The translations under genes and the position numbers were made by a program. 64,000 nt of DNA, taken from assembly GCF_900188005.1 (NCBI RefSeq), contig NZ_FZNR01000029.1, positions 1 through 64,000 on the forward strand, read 5' to 3'. A model generated the notes under the pieces. The model was not told the origin of the DNA and did no database searches. It saw nothing but the letters and a program-made list of their open reading frames with translations. Source of the stretch: Actinoplanes regularis (GTDB lineage Bacteria > Actinomycetota > Actinomycetes > Mycobacteriales > Micromonosporaceae). Position 1 is the first letter of the stretch. Each line of letters starts with the position of its first letter. Shown one piece after another: positions 9,794 to 19,224 of this stretch.

Positions 9794-12700
9794 CGGAGCC
9801 GGTGTCGGGTTTCAAGCTGGCGGTTGAGCCGGATGGGAAGTCGTTCACGGTTCGGGAGAATCTGGTCGACGTCATCGAGCGGGAGCTGTTGGGTCCTGCT
9901 GGTGGGCCGGAGGAGATGCTGCCGGTGAGTCCGCGGCAGCTGTATCTGGTCGGGCACATCGCGCCGGTGAAGCTGACGGAGCCTGAGGCTGACCCGGCTG
10001 GGTCCGAGGACGGCTACGGCTTGGTCGGTGTTCGATCCGATGCGGCTGCTGCTCATGCGCAACGTGGGATTCCGGCTGAGGCGGCTGATGGTGCCGACGT
10101 TGATGGTGAGGAAGACGACGTTGATGACAAGGCGCCCAAGCAGGGGTTGATGATCCCGTCGTCGATGGGGTTGCGGTTCCAGGTGCCGAACGAGCTGGCC
10201 GAGTTCACGGTGACGGCGTCGTGGGGCACGTACGAGAGCGTGAAGACTGACGAGGTTGACAAGCGGGGCCAGCCGGTGCGGCGGTATCGGCGTACGCCGA
10301 TCGGGATCGTCGAGAAGATCGCGGTGGCTGATCTGACGCCTGGGCGGACCTACACCCGCCTGCTGACCGGTGACATTTGCCTGCGCATCGACGCCTACGA
10401 CGATGCGCCTCGGCACCGGCGGTTGATCGAGATCGCGTTGGTCAATGATCGGGAGACGCCGCCGACGATCCCGGTGAACGAGTGGCTGTTCCAGACGAAG
10501 CTGCACGTCGATGCTGGTGGTGCGGCTGTGTTCCTGCCGGTGCGGGATGTGCTGGAGCACGAGTGGCCGGAGCAGGACGACGAGGTGCGGCGGCTGCACC
10601 TGCAGTACCGCAATCGGCTGGAGTTCGCGGTTGGTCGTACCTGCTCGGTGGATTGGAAGGCCGAGAAGGATGCGCGCCGGGCTACCGCGGTATGGACGAC
10701 GTGGCTTCCGGTCGCGGAGACGCCGCAGACCCGGGCACGGTCGGTCAAGGATGCGCTGCTCGGCATGGACGCCCTGGCTAAGGCAAGCCCGGAGCAGGTT
10801 CGTGCCGGGCTCGGCCCGCTGGTCGATGGATACGGGGACTGGCTCGACGGCAAGGACGGCCAAGCGGAGACCGCCACGAAGCTCCCCGAGCACCTGCGGG
10901 AGTTGGCAGAAGAGGTCGTCGAGGAGGCGCGGGCGGTGCGGAAACGACTTGCCGACGGCCTCGCGCATGTCGTCGTTGATCCGGAGGCGTTCGCGTGCTT
11001 CCGATTCATGAACGAGGTAATGCGCGACCAGCGCATCCACTCGCAGATCTCGGCGAAGCGCAGCTCGGATCCGAACCTGTCGTTCGATGCTGCCCGGGAA
11101 CTGGTGGCCGCCGAGGAGGCGGAGTCGCCGTCGGCGTGGCGCCCGTTCCAGCTCGCGTTCATCCTGCTGCAGTTGCCGGCGTTGACCGACCCGGCCGCTG
11201 CTGTCCGTAGCGGTGAGCTGGCTCGGGTGGAGTTGCTGTTCTTCCCGACCGGTGGTGGTAAGACCGAGGCGTATCTGGGGCTGGCCGCGTACACGTTCGC
11301 GATCCGGCGCCGGCAGCAGGTCGTGCCATCGTCGGATGGGCCGCTGGACGGGCGTGACGGGGTGGCCGTACTCATGCGGTACACGCTGCGGCTGCTAACT
11401 GCTCAGCAGTTCCAGCGGGCCACCGCTCTGGTGTGTGCCGCGGAGCTGGCTCGCCGCCGGGATGTGACCACCTGGGGGACGACGCCGTTCCGGATCGGCT
11501 TGTGGGTCGGCACGGACGTGAGCCCGAAGCGGTGGGACGAGGCGAACGAGCAGCTGATCAAGGCGAACGCGTACGGCGGGCATCGGTTGACGGTGTTACA
11601 GGTGCAGCGGTGCCCGTGGTGTGGCAGCCCCATCAGTGCGGCGAACGTGAAGCCGATCAAGGCGACCCGGCGGGTGCTGGTGTTCTGCGGCGATGATCTC
11701 GGGCGTTGTCCGTTCGCGAAGGGCGGCGAGGTCGACGATGGCCTGCCGATGCTGACGGTGGACGAGGAGATCTACCGGATGCCGCCAGCGTTCGTGATCG
11801 CCACGGTCGACAAGTTCGCCCGGCTGGCCCGTGAGGGCGAGGCGGCGTCGTTGTTCGGCTACGTCGGCCGTTACTGCGGCCGGCACGGTTACGTGCACCC
11901 CGACTTTGCCGGCTGCGACATCACCACCGTGCACAAGGAAGAGCCGGGTCTGCCGGCGGCGACGGTGCGCCCGGCCGGTCGGCTGCGGCCGCCGGATCTG
12001 ATTATTCAGGACGAGTTGCACCTGATCACCGGCGCGCTCGGCACCGCTGTCGGGCTGTTCGAAGTGACTGTCGAGACGCTTGCGTCCTGGGAGACTGCGG
12101 AAGGCGTCCCGGTCCAGCCGATGATCGTGGCGTCGACCGCGACGGTGCGTCGGGCGGAGGATCAGGTTCGGGGCTTGTACGGGCGGGGCGTGGAGATCTT
12201 CCCGCCGCAGGTGCTGGATGTGGCCGACACGTACTTCTCGCAGGAGGTGCCGATCGGTCCCGGCACCCCGGGCCGCCGCTACATCGGGGTAAGCGCCCAA
12301 GGCGTTCGCCTGTCCAGCGCGGAGATCCGGGTCGCCGAGGTCTTGCTGTCGGCGGGGCAACTGCTCTTCGACCGCAGCGGTGCCGCCGCCGATCCGTACA
12401 TGACGCTGGTTGGCTATTTCAACGCCACCCGGGAGCTGGCCGGTATGGCCCGGTACATCGCCGACGACGTGCAGAACCGAGTTCGTCAGCCCCGGCCGGG
12501 ATCGGGTTTCCCGCGCCGACTGGGATCCTATGGCCGCCTGGTTACCGGGGAACTGACCTCCCGAATCGCGTCAGTGGACATCGGCCGCACCTTGGACAAC
12601 CTGTCCCTGGAGTTCGACCCGGACTACGCCACCACAGCAGCGATGCGCCGGCGCGTAGAGCAGCAGGCGGCCGGAACGAAGACCGAGCGGCCGAAAGCCG

Positions 12701-13479
12701 AGCCGTTCGACGTGGTCCTGGCCACCTCGATGCTGCAGGTCGGCGTCGACGTGCAGCGTCTCGGCCTGATGCTGGTCGTCGGACAGCCGAAGAACACTGC
12801 CGAGTACATCCAGGCATCCTCCCGGGTCGGTCGTGACGCGAACCGGCCCGGCCTGGTCGTGGCCCTCGGCAACTGGGCCCGCCCCCGCGACCTTGCGCAC
12901 TACGAGCAGTTCCGGCACTACCACGAGACGTTCTACTCGCAGGTGGAAGCGCTGTCGGTCACCCCGTTCTCGCCGACCGCGCTCGACCGGGGCATCGACG
13001 GCGTGCTTGTCGGCGCGGCCCGGGTGATCCAGGCCCATCGCAGTGACGGCCTGTCGCCGGAACGCAGCGCGTGGCGGGTCCGGGACGAAGGTGCCGCCCT
13101 CAACGCTCTGGTCGGCCGGCTGTACGACCGGATCAAACCGGCCGCCCAGTTGGACGAGCTGATGTCGCAGGCGTACCAGAGGCTGATCAACCGCCTTGAC
13201 CAGTGGAACGCACGTGGGAAGTACGCGGCGCAGCAGCACAAGACGCTGGTGTACGAGCGAACCGGCGACAACGACTCGTACATGCCGTTGCTGATCAGCC
13301 CGGAAAACGCGAAGGCGCATCAGGCGCAGCCGGACCGGGCGCCGTTCGTGGTGGCGCACTCGATGCGTGAGGTGCAGCCGGAGATCAACCTGTTGGTGAG
13401 CCCGCTGCCGGATCGGTTGTTCGTCGTCGAGCCCGACGACGCGCCGGTGTGGGAGCTGCCCGAAGGAGACAACGCGTGA
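9790..13479 (+). CDS. drmA: DISARM core helicase DrmA
   Basis: This 1229-residue helicase is the large core subunit that partners DrmB. Walker A is FFPTGGGKTEAYLG near residue 487. The DEAD-like box is IIQDELHLI near residue 737. The C-terminal helicase lobe contains TSMLQVGVDVQRLGLMLVVG and QASSRVGRD near residues 980-1010. A cysteine cluster between the two lobes (CPWCG near 608, then CGDDLGRCP and YCGRHGYVHPDFAGC) suggests a structural zinc site. The family is an SF2 helicase thought to load the DrmAB complex onto incoming phage DNA. The GTG start overlaps the drmMI stop by four bases, and the stop is similarly overlapped by drmB. The 5' third uses many G- and T-ending codons, unlike the front of drmMI. 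Confidence 0.93.
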   Translation: MTEPVSGFKLAVEPDGKSFTVRENLVDVIERELLGPAGGPEEMLPVSPRQLYLVGHIAPVKLTEPEADPAGSEDGYGLVGVRSDAAAAHAQRGIPAEAADGADVDGEEDDVDDKAPKQGLMIPSSMGLRFQVPNELAEFTVTASWGTYESVKTDEVDKRGQPVRRYRRTPIGIVEKIAVADLTPGRTYTRLLTGDICLRIDAYDDAPRHRRLIEIALVNDRETPPTIPVNEWLFQTKLHVDAGGAAVFLPVRDVLEHEWPEQDDEVRRLHLQYRNRLEFAVGRTCSVDWKAEKDARRATAVWTTWLPVAETPQTRARSVKDALLGMDALAKASPEQVRAGLGPLVDGYGDWLDGKDGQAETATKLPEHLRELAEEVVEEARAVRKRLADGLAHVVVDPEAFACFRFMNEVMRDQRIHSQISAKRSSDPNLSFDAARELVAAEEAESPSAWRPFQLAFILLQLPALTDPAAAVRSGELARVELLFFPTGGGKTEAYLGLAAYTFAIRRRQQVVPSSDGPLDGRDGVAVLMRYTLRLLTAQQFQRATALVCAAELARRRDVTTWGTTPFRIGLWVGTDVSPKRWDEANEQLIKANAYGGHRLTVLQVQRCPWCGSPISAANVKPIKATRRVLVFCGDDLGRCPFAKGGEVDDGLPMLTVDEEIYRMPPAFVIATVDKFARLAREGEAASLFGYVGRYCGRHGYVHPDFAGCDITTVHKEEPGLPAATVRPAGRLRPPDLIIQDELHLITGALGTAVGLFEVTVETLASWETAEGVPVQPMIVASTATVRRAEDQVRGLYGRGVEIFPPQVLDVADTYFSQEVPIGPGTPGRRYIGVSAQGVRLSSAEIRVAEVLLSAGQLLFDRSGAAADPYMTLVGYFNATRELAGMARYIADDVQNRVRQPRPGSGFPRRLGSYGRLVTGELTSRIASVDIGRTLDNLSLEFDPDYATTAAMRRRVEQQAAGTKTERPKAEPFDVVLATSMLQVGVDVQRLGLMLVVGQPKNTAEYIQASSRVGRDANRPGLVVALGNWARPRDLAHYEQFRHYHETFYSQVEALSVTPFSPTALDRGIDGVLVGAARVIQAHRSDGLSPERSAWRVRDEGAALNALVGRLYDRIKPAAQLDELMSQAYQRLINRLDQWNARGKYAAQQHKTLVYERTGDNDSYMPLLISPENAKAHQAQPDRAPFVVAHSMREVQPEINLLVSPLPDRLFVVEPDDAPVWELPEGDNA

Positions 13480-15530
13480 CGGCCACCGACGACGGCAGTC
13501 AGATGATCTTCGAGTCGTCGGAGCCGATGGACCCGCTGGGTGAGAGTGAGGACGCGCGGGCCAAGAACCGGGCGAAGGTCGGCTCGGCGCGCCCGTCGTC
13601 GCTGCTCTATACGTACGGCGTCGGTTCGATCATGGACCTGCCGCAGTTCTCGATCATGCCGGCCGGTCTGGACGACTGGGAACCGATCTGGCGTCGGCGC
13701 GAGACGGTGCCGGTCATCGAGGAGCCGCGGCTGCTCAAGGTCGTCCAGCTACACCTTGGGCCGCGTGTACAGCAGCTACGTCCGTTCCCCTGGCAGCCGA
13801 AGGCCCGGGCGATGTCGCAGGAGGGATCCGACCTCGGCATACCGGCACGGGTGTTCCCACAATGGCTGCGGTGTACCGGTTGCGACTATCTGGGGCCGTT
13901 GTCGCGGTTCAGCTACACCAACACCCACCCGTTCCGGCCCGACCTGGCCACCTTCGAGCACGTCAGCTGCCCCGGCCGTGGCCTCACAAAGGGCAAGGCT
14001 CCAGGAAAGGGCAAGACCCGGCGCAGTCCGGCAGTGCCCGCCCGCTATCTGCTGGCCTGCGTCAACGGTCACCTCGACGAGTTCCCGTACGCGCTGTGGG
14101 CGCACCACGGCAAACCCTGCCCGGCAGCGCCGCAGCCGGATCTGAAGCTGATCGACAGCAACATCGGTCAGGGCGCCGGCGCGGTCATCGTCTGCGAACG
14201 CTGCCGCCAACGGCGCAGCATGAGCGAAGCCCAAGGCGCGTCCGGGAAGCGGAAGCTGCCCGACTGCCGGGGCCGGCACCCGCATCTGAACGCCTTCGAC
14301 AGCAGGTGCGGACAGCCGACCACCCTGATGATGATGGGTGCCTCGAACCTGTGGTTCGCCTCCACCCAGTCGATCATTGTCATGCCGCGCACTGCCGAGC
14401 AGGACAAGATCGCGCTCGCCACCCGGCTGCGTACCGTGCTCACAGAGGAAGAGTTGAACGACTATGCGACGGCGCCCAAGATCCTCCGCTCGCTACTCAA
14501 AGCCCATAAATGCGACCTCACCGACGTCTCCGACGAGGAGTTGACCGCCGCGGCCGCTGAAGCGTTGGCGCCGCCGCCGTCAGAGGAGGACCGCAAGGAG
14601 AAGTTGCGCCAGTGGGACCCGGTCGAGCTCCTGATCCCGGAATGGGACTACCTGCAGAAACCCACGCTGTTCGCGCAGCAGCAGGACGCCAGCGGCCTCA
14701 TGGTCACCGAGACGGCGACCAGCCCCGACCTGCCGAAACAGATTCACCGGGTCATCGCGGTCAACCGGATGAAGAAGATCAACGCGGTGCTCGGTTTCAC
14801 GCGCATCGACGAGATGGACCGGGTCAACGACCTTGCCACCCGGCTGGTCAAACTCACCCGCGACGGCCGCCCGACCTGGGTGCCGGCCACCGAGGACCGC
14901 GGTGAAGGCATCTTTCTGCAACTGGACGAGAACAAAGTCGCCGACTGGGAGACCCAGATCCTCGGCACCAGCCTGTGGCGAGTGCACCGGCAGGCCCACC
15001 GGCACAACTTCTCCCGCAGGTTCTCTGCCACTGCGGCCGACATCGACCCAGACACCCGGTTCCCCGCCCCGCGCTACTGGCTGATCCACACGCTCTCGCA
15101 CGTCCTCATCCGCGAAATGGCCATGTCCTGCGGCTACGGCGCCGCCAGCCTCAGCGAACGCCTCTACGCCTGGCCCGCCACCCCCGATCGTCCGGCCGCC
15201 GCCGGCCTGCTGATCTGCACCACCGCCTCCGACAGCGAAGGAACCCTCGGCGGTCTCGTCGCCCTCAGCCAACCCGACCGGCTCCGCCGTCTCGTGGTCG
15301 ACGCGCTGCATCGGGCCGCCCGATGCTCCTCCGACCCCGTCTGTGGCCAGCGCACCCCACGCCACGGCGAGGACTTCCTACACGGAGCCGCCTGCCACTG
15401 CTGTTCCTTCGCCTCGGAGACCTCCTGCGAACGGGCCAACCGGTTCCTCGACCGCCGCTTCCTACTCACCCTGCCCACGATCGACGACGAGCGAGTACCT
15501 GGATTCTTCGGCGCTGTCGATGGCTACTGA
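13476..15530 (+). CDS. drmB: DISARM core subunit DrmB (DUF1998)
   Basis: From GTG 13476, preceded by GAAGGAG and overlapping the drmA stop as GTGA, the product is 684 residues. An upstream in-frame start at 13449 lies inside drmA and lacks this ribosome site. Cysteine pairs recur along the protein: CTGCDYLG near 132, CVNGHLDE near 194, CERCRQRR near 239 and CHCCSF with a further Cys near 640-655. The DUF1998 region near residue 535 reads HTLSHVLIREMAMSCGYGA. DrmB forms a complex with the helicase DrmA. No enzymatic motif is apparent. The last 11 bases overlap the start of drmC. Confidence 0.93.
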   Translation: MTATDDGSQMIFESSEPMDPLGESEDARAKNRAKVGSARPSSLLYTYGVGSIMDLPQFSIMPAGLDDWEPIWRRRETVPVIEEPRLLKVVQLHLGPRVQQLRPFPWQPKARAMSQEGSDLGIPARVFPQWLRCTGCDYLGPLSRFSYTNTHPFRPDLATFEHVSCPGRGLTKGKAPGKGKTRRSPAVPARYLLACVNGHLDEFPYALWAHHGKPCPAAPQPDLKLIDSNIGQGAGAVIVCERCRQRRSMSEAQGASGKRKLPDCRGRHPHLNAFDSRCGQPTTLMMMGASNLWFASTQSIIVMPRTAEQDKIALATRLRTVLTEEELNDYATAPKILRSLLKAHKCDLTDVSDEELTAAAAEALAPPPSEEDRKEKLRQWDPVELLIPEWDYLQKPTLFAQQQDASGLMVTETATSPDLPKQIHRVIAVNRMKKINAVLGFTRIDEMDRVNDLATRLVKLTRDGRPTWVPATEDRGEGIFLQLDENKVADWETQILGTSLWRVHRQAHRHNFSRRFSATAADIDPDTRFPAPRYWLIHTLSHVLIREMAMSCGYGAASLSERLYAWPATPDRPAAAGLLICTTASDSEGTLGGLVALSQPDRLRRLVVDALHRAARCSSDPVCGQRTPRHGEDFLHGAACHCCSFASETSCERANRFLDRRFLLTLPTIDDERVPGFFGAVDGY

Positions 15531-16238
15531 CCCCCACGAGGCGCTCGGCGCCTTCCTCACCGCTTATGAGGCAACCCGCCTCGCCGCGCTCTTCCACGCC
15601 GGAGCGACCACCACCCAGGCCTTGAAAGAGGTCCACGCCGCCCGCCGCGGCGAGGCGAAACGACTGCTCGCCGAAGCCGGCATCGTCCCGAGCAGTCGGG
15701 AAGCCTCCGTCGCGATGTCCGGGCCATCGCCGGCGCCCGCGCGGTCCAGACCACGATCACCCCGGTCTGGACCATGCCCGGCCCGCACGCCACGATCGGC
15801 CGGCTCACCAGCGAAGCCCAGCGGATCATCGACGACGCCCGGATGTCGATCGTCTGCTCCAGCTTCAACTTCACTCCACACTCGGCGATGTGGCGTTCCT
15901 TGCAAGCCGCAGCGACCCGTCCGAGCCTTAGTGTCACGGTCTACGTAGACGCGACCGCTGGCTCCCCGGCAGCCGTCGCGGCGCACCTCCCGAAAGCCAC
16001 CGTGCTTCGGACCCTGACCGTCCCGGGCGCAATCAAGCCGTTCGTCAGCCACGCCAAGTTTATCGTCGTGGACCATGTGGTAACGCTGCTGACCAGCGCC
16101 AACTTCTCATGGAGCGCCGAGAATACCAACATCGAACTCGGCGTGCTGATCCACGACACCATCCTCGCCGAATCAATCGAGTCCCTCCTACGCAGCAAAC
16201 ATGGCCTGCTCTACGAGCCCATCGGTGCCGAAAGCTGA
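15520..16238 (+). pseudogene. drmC: DISARM phospholipase-D-fold subunit DrmC, disrupted by a one-base deletion
   Basis: ATG 15520 lies inside the end of drmB and opens a frame reading MATDPHEALGAFLTAYEATR and on to EASVAM. The homologous continuation, LRAIAGARAVQTTITPVWT, is in another frame from about 15717. Restoring one base between ATG 15714-15716 and TCC would give one 239-residue protein, the usual DrmC size. The C-terminal part, open to 16238, keeps the PLD motif HAKFIVVD (HxKxxxxD) followed by TSANFSWSAENTNIE. Either the gene is broken, the fragments are made separately, or the base is a sequencing error. An internal ATG at 15774 could give a 154-residue piece holding the HKD motif. 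DrmC is, from memory, the DISARM component reported as dispensable in the Bacillus system. Confidence 0.85.
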
Positions 16239-16408
16239 GATGGCATCCAGGAAGCGGCATGACCTCCTTTCGGCCAACGCCAATGAGCTGCAAGACCGCC
16301 GGTAAACGTTGGCAGTCAACGCACTACCAGTAGTCTGTGATCTTCCCTGGGTTCCGTGGAGTCGGTTTGGTTGGATCTTCTACGCTCAGCTGCTCTTGAA
16401 GGAGACCT

Positions 16409-16483
16409 GTGCCGAGAAGCTACCCGCCCGAGTTCCGCCGTAAGGTCCTTGACCTGCTGAAAGCCGGTAGAACCGTCGCCCAG
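16409..16483 (+). pseudogene. IS3-type transposase, 5' fragment
   Basis: GTG 16409 follows AAGGAGACCT and encodes MPRSYPPEFRRKVLDLLKAG followed by RTVAQ. This is the helix-turn-helix start of an IS3 OrfA. The frame is cut at 16483 by the IS21-type insertion and resumes at GCCCAGCTCGCT (19225), restoring VAQLANDLQISDQTIYVWRR. It is non-functional. Confidence 0.85.
16478..16483. repeat. Target-site duplication, left copy (GCCCAG)
   Basis: These six bases immediately precede the IS21-type element and are repeated at 19225-19230 immediately after it. Removing one copy together with the element restores the IS3 reading frame, which confirms the insertion point. Confidence 0.92.
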
Positions 16484-16490
16484 TGGCTAT

Positions 16491-16593
16491 GACGGTTGCA
16501 TTTGGCCCCACCAGGGCGGCTTGAACTGGCCCCACCCGCGACGGGTGTGACGGTTTGAAATGGCCCCACTGTGACGGCTTGAAGTGGCCCCAC
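16491..16593. repeat. Left subterminal 21-bp repeats of the IS21-type element (four copies)
   Basis: Four direct copies occur at 16491-16511, 16515-16535, 16549-16569 and 16573-16593. They follow the pattern GxCGGxTTGAAxTGGCCCCAC, with the first copy diverged to GACGGTTGCATTTGGCCCCAC. They are likely IstA-binding sites and may also cover a terminator or promoter region of the element. Confidence 0.88.
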
Positions 16594-16640
16594 CCGCGGG
16601 CCGGATTCAGTCTTTCGTGGCTGGTCCGACGGCGTGCCGG

Positions 16641-17429
16641 TCAGGATGCGCTGGTGGGCTGTTTCGCGGCGGTTCGGGAGAGCCGGTAGGAGTCGGTGCC
16701 GGTCTCGACAATCGTGCCGTTGAAGGTCAGCCGGTCGACGATCGCAGCGCAGAGCCGCGGGTCGGTGAAGGTGCGGGTCCAGCCGGAGAAGGACTCGTTC
16801 GACGCGATCGCGACGCTGTTCTTCTCCTCGCGTTCGGTCAGGACCTGGAACAGCATCTCCGCGCCGCGGCGATCAAGTTCGAGATACCCCAGTTCATCGA
16901 TGCAGAGCAGGTCGACCCGGCCATAACGAGCAATGGTCTTGGTCAGTACTCGGTCGTCGGCGGCCTCGACCAACTCGTTGACCAGCTTCGCGGCCAAGGT
17001 GTAGCGGACCCGGAACCCGGCCATCGCTGCGGCCGAGCCCAGGCCGATGAGTAGGTGCGATTTGCCGGTGCCGGAGTCACCGATCAGGCAGAGGGGCTGG
17101 CCCGCGCGAACCCAGTCGCAGTTGGCGAGGTTGTTGATCAGGCCTGGGTTGATGTTCGGGTTGGCGGTGTAGTCGAAGTCGCTGAGCCACTTCTGCCGAG
17201 GAAAGCCGGCAGCCTGCAGCCGCCGTTGGGAACGGCGCCGGTCGCGTTCTTCGCATTCGGCCATCAGCAGCTCGGCGAGCATGCCGCGATAGCTGAGCTG
17301 ATCACGTTCGGCGCGGGTGATCATCTCGGAGAACTGGCTGCGAACGGTGGGCAGGTGCAGGACCCGGCAGGAGGTCTCGATCGCCGCGTCGGCGGCGCTC
17401 TCCGTCATAGCTCGAGGAACACGGCTCAC
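16641..17429 (-). CDS. istB: IS21-type helper ATPase IstB
   Basis: The product is 262 residues, a AAA+ ATPase related to DnaC that helps the IstA transposase choose and engage target DNA. Walker A is GDSGTGKS and Walker B is LLCIDELGY. A later segment, SVAIASNESFSGW, fits the sensor 1 region. The GTG start overlaps the istA stop by four bases (GTGA), so the two are translationally coupled. Length and motifs are normal for the family, and there is no sign of decay. Confidence 0.95.
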   Translation of the reverse strand: MSRVPRAMTESAADAAIETSCRVLHLPTVRSQFSEMITRAERDQLSYRGMLAELLMAECEERDRRRSQRRLQAAGFPRQKWLSDFDYTANPNINPGLINNLANCDWVRAGQPLCLIGDSGTGKSHLLIGLGSAAAMAGFRVRYTLAAKLVNELVEAADDRVLTKTIARYGRVDLLCIDELGYLELDRRGAEMLFQVLTEREEKNSVAIASNESFSGWTRTFTDPRLCAAIVDRLTFNGTIVETGTDSYRLSRTAAKQPTSAS

Positions 17430-19066
17430 GATGATTCCCTTCTCCGATGGCGTAACAGCTGGTCCCAGCGATTCAGGTCCGGCGGCGGACGGTGGTCGGC
17501 GGGTAACTGGGCCACCCGCTGCAGGGTCCGCTCCGTGACCGGCGGCGGCGCTGGCGGCGGCAGTGGAGGAGGCGGTGCCGGCGGCGGGCCCGCGGTGATC
17601 GTGGGTGAGGGCCCGGCGTTCTGGGCGGCCTTGCGGGCCTCGACCGCCACGACGTCAGCGGTCGCGGCGCCGACACTCAACGCGGCCCGGATGCCCGCGG
17701 TCACGTCCTGACCTCGCATGTGCCGGTGTAGCAGCAGGACCTGGATCAGTTCCCGGGTGCCGGCGGCTTCGTCGTCAGTGGAGGCCTTCGCCGCCGTCCA
17801 GAACGCTTCGTGATCGGCGGTAAAGGTGCCTTCCCGGCGGGCTTGGTCGAGGGCTTCCGACCCGGCGAGGGCTCCGGGTTTGCGCAGCAGGATCTCCAGG
17901 TAGTGATCCAGCAGCAGGCGCTGGCCGCCGCGTCCGGGCAGGCGGGGATGCCGGGCGACCTCGGTCCGGCCGTCGGAGATGACCACCTCGGTGGTGCCGA
18001 GCAGGACCTGCAGCTTGCGGCCAATGAACCGCGCCGGGACCGAGTAGTCGTTCATCCGGACCGTCACCGTCGCTTCGCGATCGACCCGTGGCCGCAGCGT
18101 GAGCGAGGCCCCGAAACTCTCCGTCGGCAGGCGGGCCAGCAGCGGAGTTTCGGCGGCGAAGTCCTCGCCGACAGTTCTGGACCGGAGCCGGATCTTGCGG
18201 TCCCGGTCAGCCAGGTCTGCAGCAGCGAGCCGCTGGTTGAGTTCTTCCAGCGTGGCGACGGTGGGGACCGGGGTCAGCCGGTTGCGGCGGTAGTAGCCGA
18301 CCTGTCCTTCAACCCCGCCCTTCTCGTGAGCCCCTTCCAAGCCTGGAATGCAGTAGAAAGGTGTAAATCCGTAGTGCTCTCGGAAAGCCTCCCACCTGGG
18401 GTTCTCGACCCTCGATCGGCTTCGGAACACGACGCGGCGTACTGCCGAGCTGAGGTTGTCGTAGCGGATCTGCCCGACCGGGATCCCGCCGATCAACTCG
18501 AAGGCGTACTCGTGTCCTTCCAGGAACGCCTCTTGTCCGCAGGACACCGTCACGCGGTGCACCGCAAGGCCGGAGTAGGCCAGCCGGAACGCGAACAGGT
18601 GACAGCGGGTCATGGTTCCGGCCAGGCAGATCACGACCTCACCGAAGTCGACTTCCGCGTCGGCGCCGGGCCGGTTGTGCCGGATGATGAACCCGTCCGC
18701 CGGAGCACCCGCCTCCGCCGCGATCTGCCGCCGCCGCATCGACACGTAATCACGCACCGTCGAATACGGGACGTCGACGTCAGCCTCTTCCGCCAGCCGG
18801 TCCTTGATCCGCCGAGCGGTGTGCCGCTGTTTGCGGGGCGCTTCCAGATCCGCCCGCAGCCACTCGTCGATCGTCTTCTTCACTGGGTCCAGCCGCGGCG
18901 AACGGCGAACCGACTGCCGGCGCGGCGTCGGCTCAGCGGATGTCAGCGCTTCCCGAACCAGCCGCCGATGCACACAGTGCTTGCGGGCCAACGCTCGAAT
19001 CGACAGTTCCTCGAGCACCGCATCAGTTCGGATCCGGCGGAACAACTCGTCCTTGGTCAACGGCAT
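17426..19066 (-). CDS. istA: IS21-type transposase IstA
   Basis: From the ATG at 19066 (MPLTKDELFRRIRTD) the product is 546 residues. A further in-frame start at 19093 would add nine residues. The N-terminus is a helix-turn-helix with ALARKHCVHRRLVREAL. The integrase core shows the acidic residues in ADAEVDFGEV, GQIRYDNLSS and EGAHEKGGVEGQVGY, a DDE-type catalytic triad. A C-terminal proline-rich stretch (PPPAPPPPLPPPAPPP) precedes the last 40 residues, which is unusual but in frame. It catalyses strand transfer with IstB. Confidence 0.94.
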   Translation of the reverse strand: MPLTKDELFRRIRTDAVLEELSIRALARKHCVHRRLVREALTSAEPTPRRQSVRRSPRLDPVKKTIDEWLRADLEAPRKQRHTARRIKDRLAEEADVDVPYSTVRDYVSMRRRQIAAEAGAPADGFIIRHNRPGADAEVDFGEVVICLAGTMTRCHLFAFRLAYSGLAVHRVTVSCGQEAFLEGHEYAFELIGGIPVGQIRYDNLSSAVRRVVFRSRSRVENPRWEAFREHYGFTPFYCIPGLEGAHEKGGVEGQVGYYRRNRLTPVPTVATLEELNQRLAAADLADRDRKIRLRSRTVGEDFAAETPLLARLPTESFGASLTLRPRVDREATVTVRMNDYSVPARFIGRKLQVLLGTTEVVISDGRTEVARHPRLPGRGGQRLLLDHYLEILLRKPGALAGSEALDQARREGTFTADHEAFWTAAKASTDDEAAGTRELIQVLLLHRHMRGQDVTAGIRAALSVGAATADVVAVEARKAAQNAGPSPTITAGPPPAPPPPLPPPAPPPVTERTLQRVAQLPADHRPPPDLNRWDQLLRHRRRESS

Positions 19067-19119
19067 CGGCGCCCCCGAAGACGGCGAGCACACTCAGAAC
19101 CTCAAGCGCAACACCGCAG

Positions 19120-19217
19120 GTGGGGCCACTTCAAGCCGTCATCGCCCATCCGTGCGAGAAAGTCCCCCGCGGGTGGGGCCAGTTCAAGCCGTCCTGGTGG
19201 GGCCAAATGCAACCGTC
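19120..19217. repeat. Right subterminal 21-bp repeats of the IS21-type element (three copies)
   Basis: Three copies, inverted relative to the left set, occur at 19120-19140, 19173-19193 and 19197-19217 with the pattern GTGGGGCCAxTTCAAGCCGTC. The outermost copy is the exact complement of the outermost left copy. They lie upstream of istA and could also affect its transcription. Confidence 0.88.
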
Positions 19218-19224
19218 ATAGCCA

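Larger units (their letters stand above)
16484..19224 (-). mobile_element. IS21-type insertion sequence, apparently intact
   Basis: The element is 2741 bp. Its tips are perfect inverted repeats, TGGCTATGACGGTTGC at the left and the exact reverse complement at the right, with TG...CA ends. It is flanked by a 6-bp direct repeat GCCCAG at 16478-16483 and 19225-19230, matching the interrupted IS3 coding frame. It carries istA and istB with a four-base overlap on the minus strand. Several 21-bp subterminal repeats lie inside both ends, as expected for the multiple transposase-binding sites of this family. Both genes are full length, so it may still be mobile. Confidence 0.95.

Noticed and set aside
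16270..16315. GCCAACG/CGTTGGC inverted repeat after drmC
   Set aside because: Seven-base arms with a long spacer are too weak to call a terminator.
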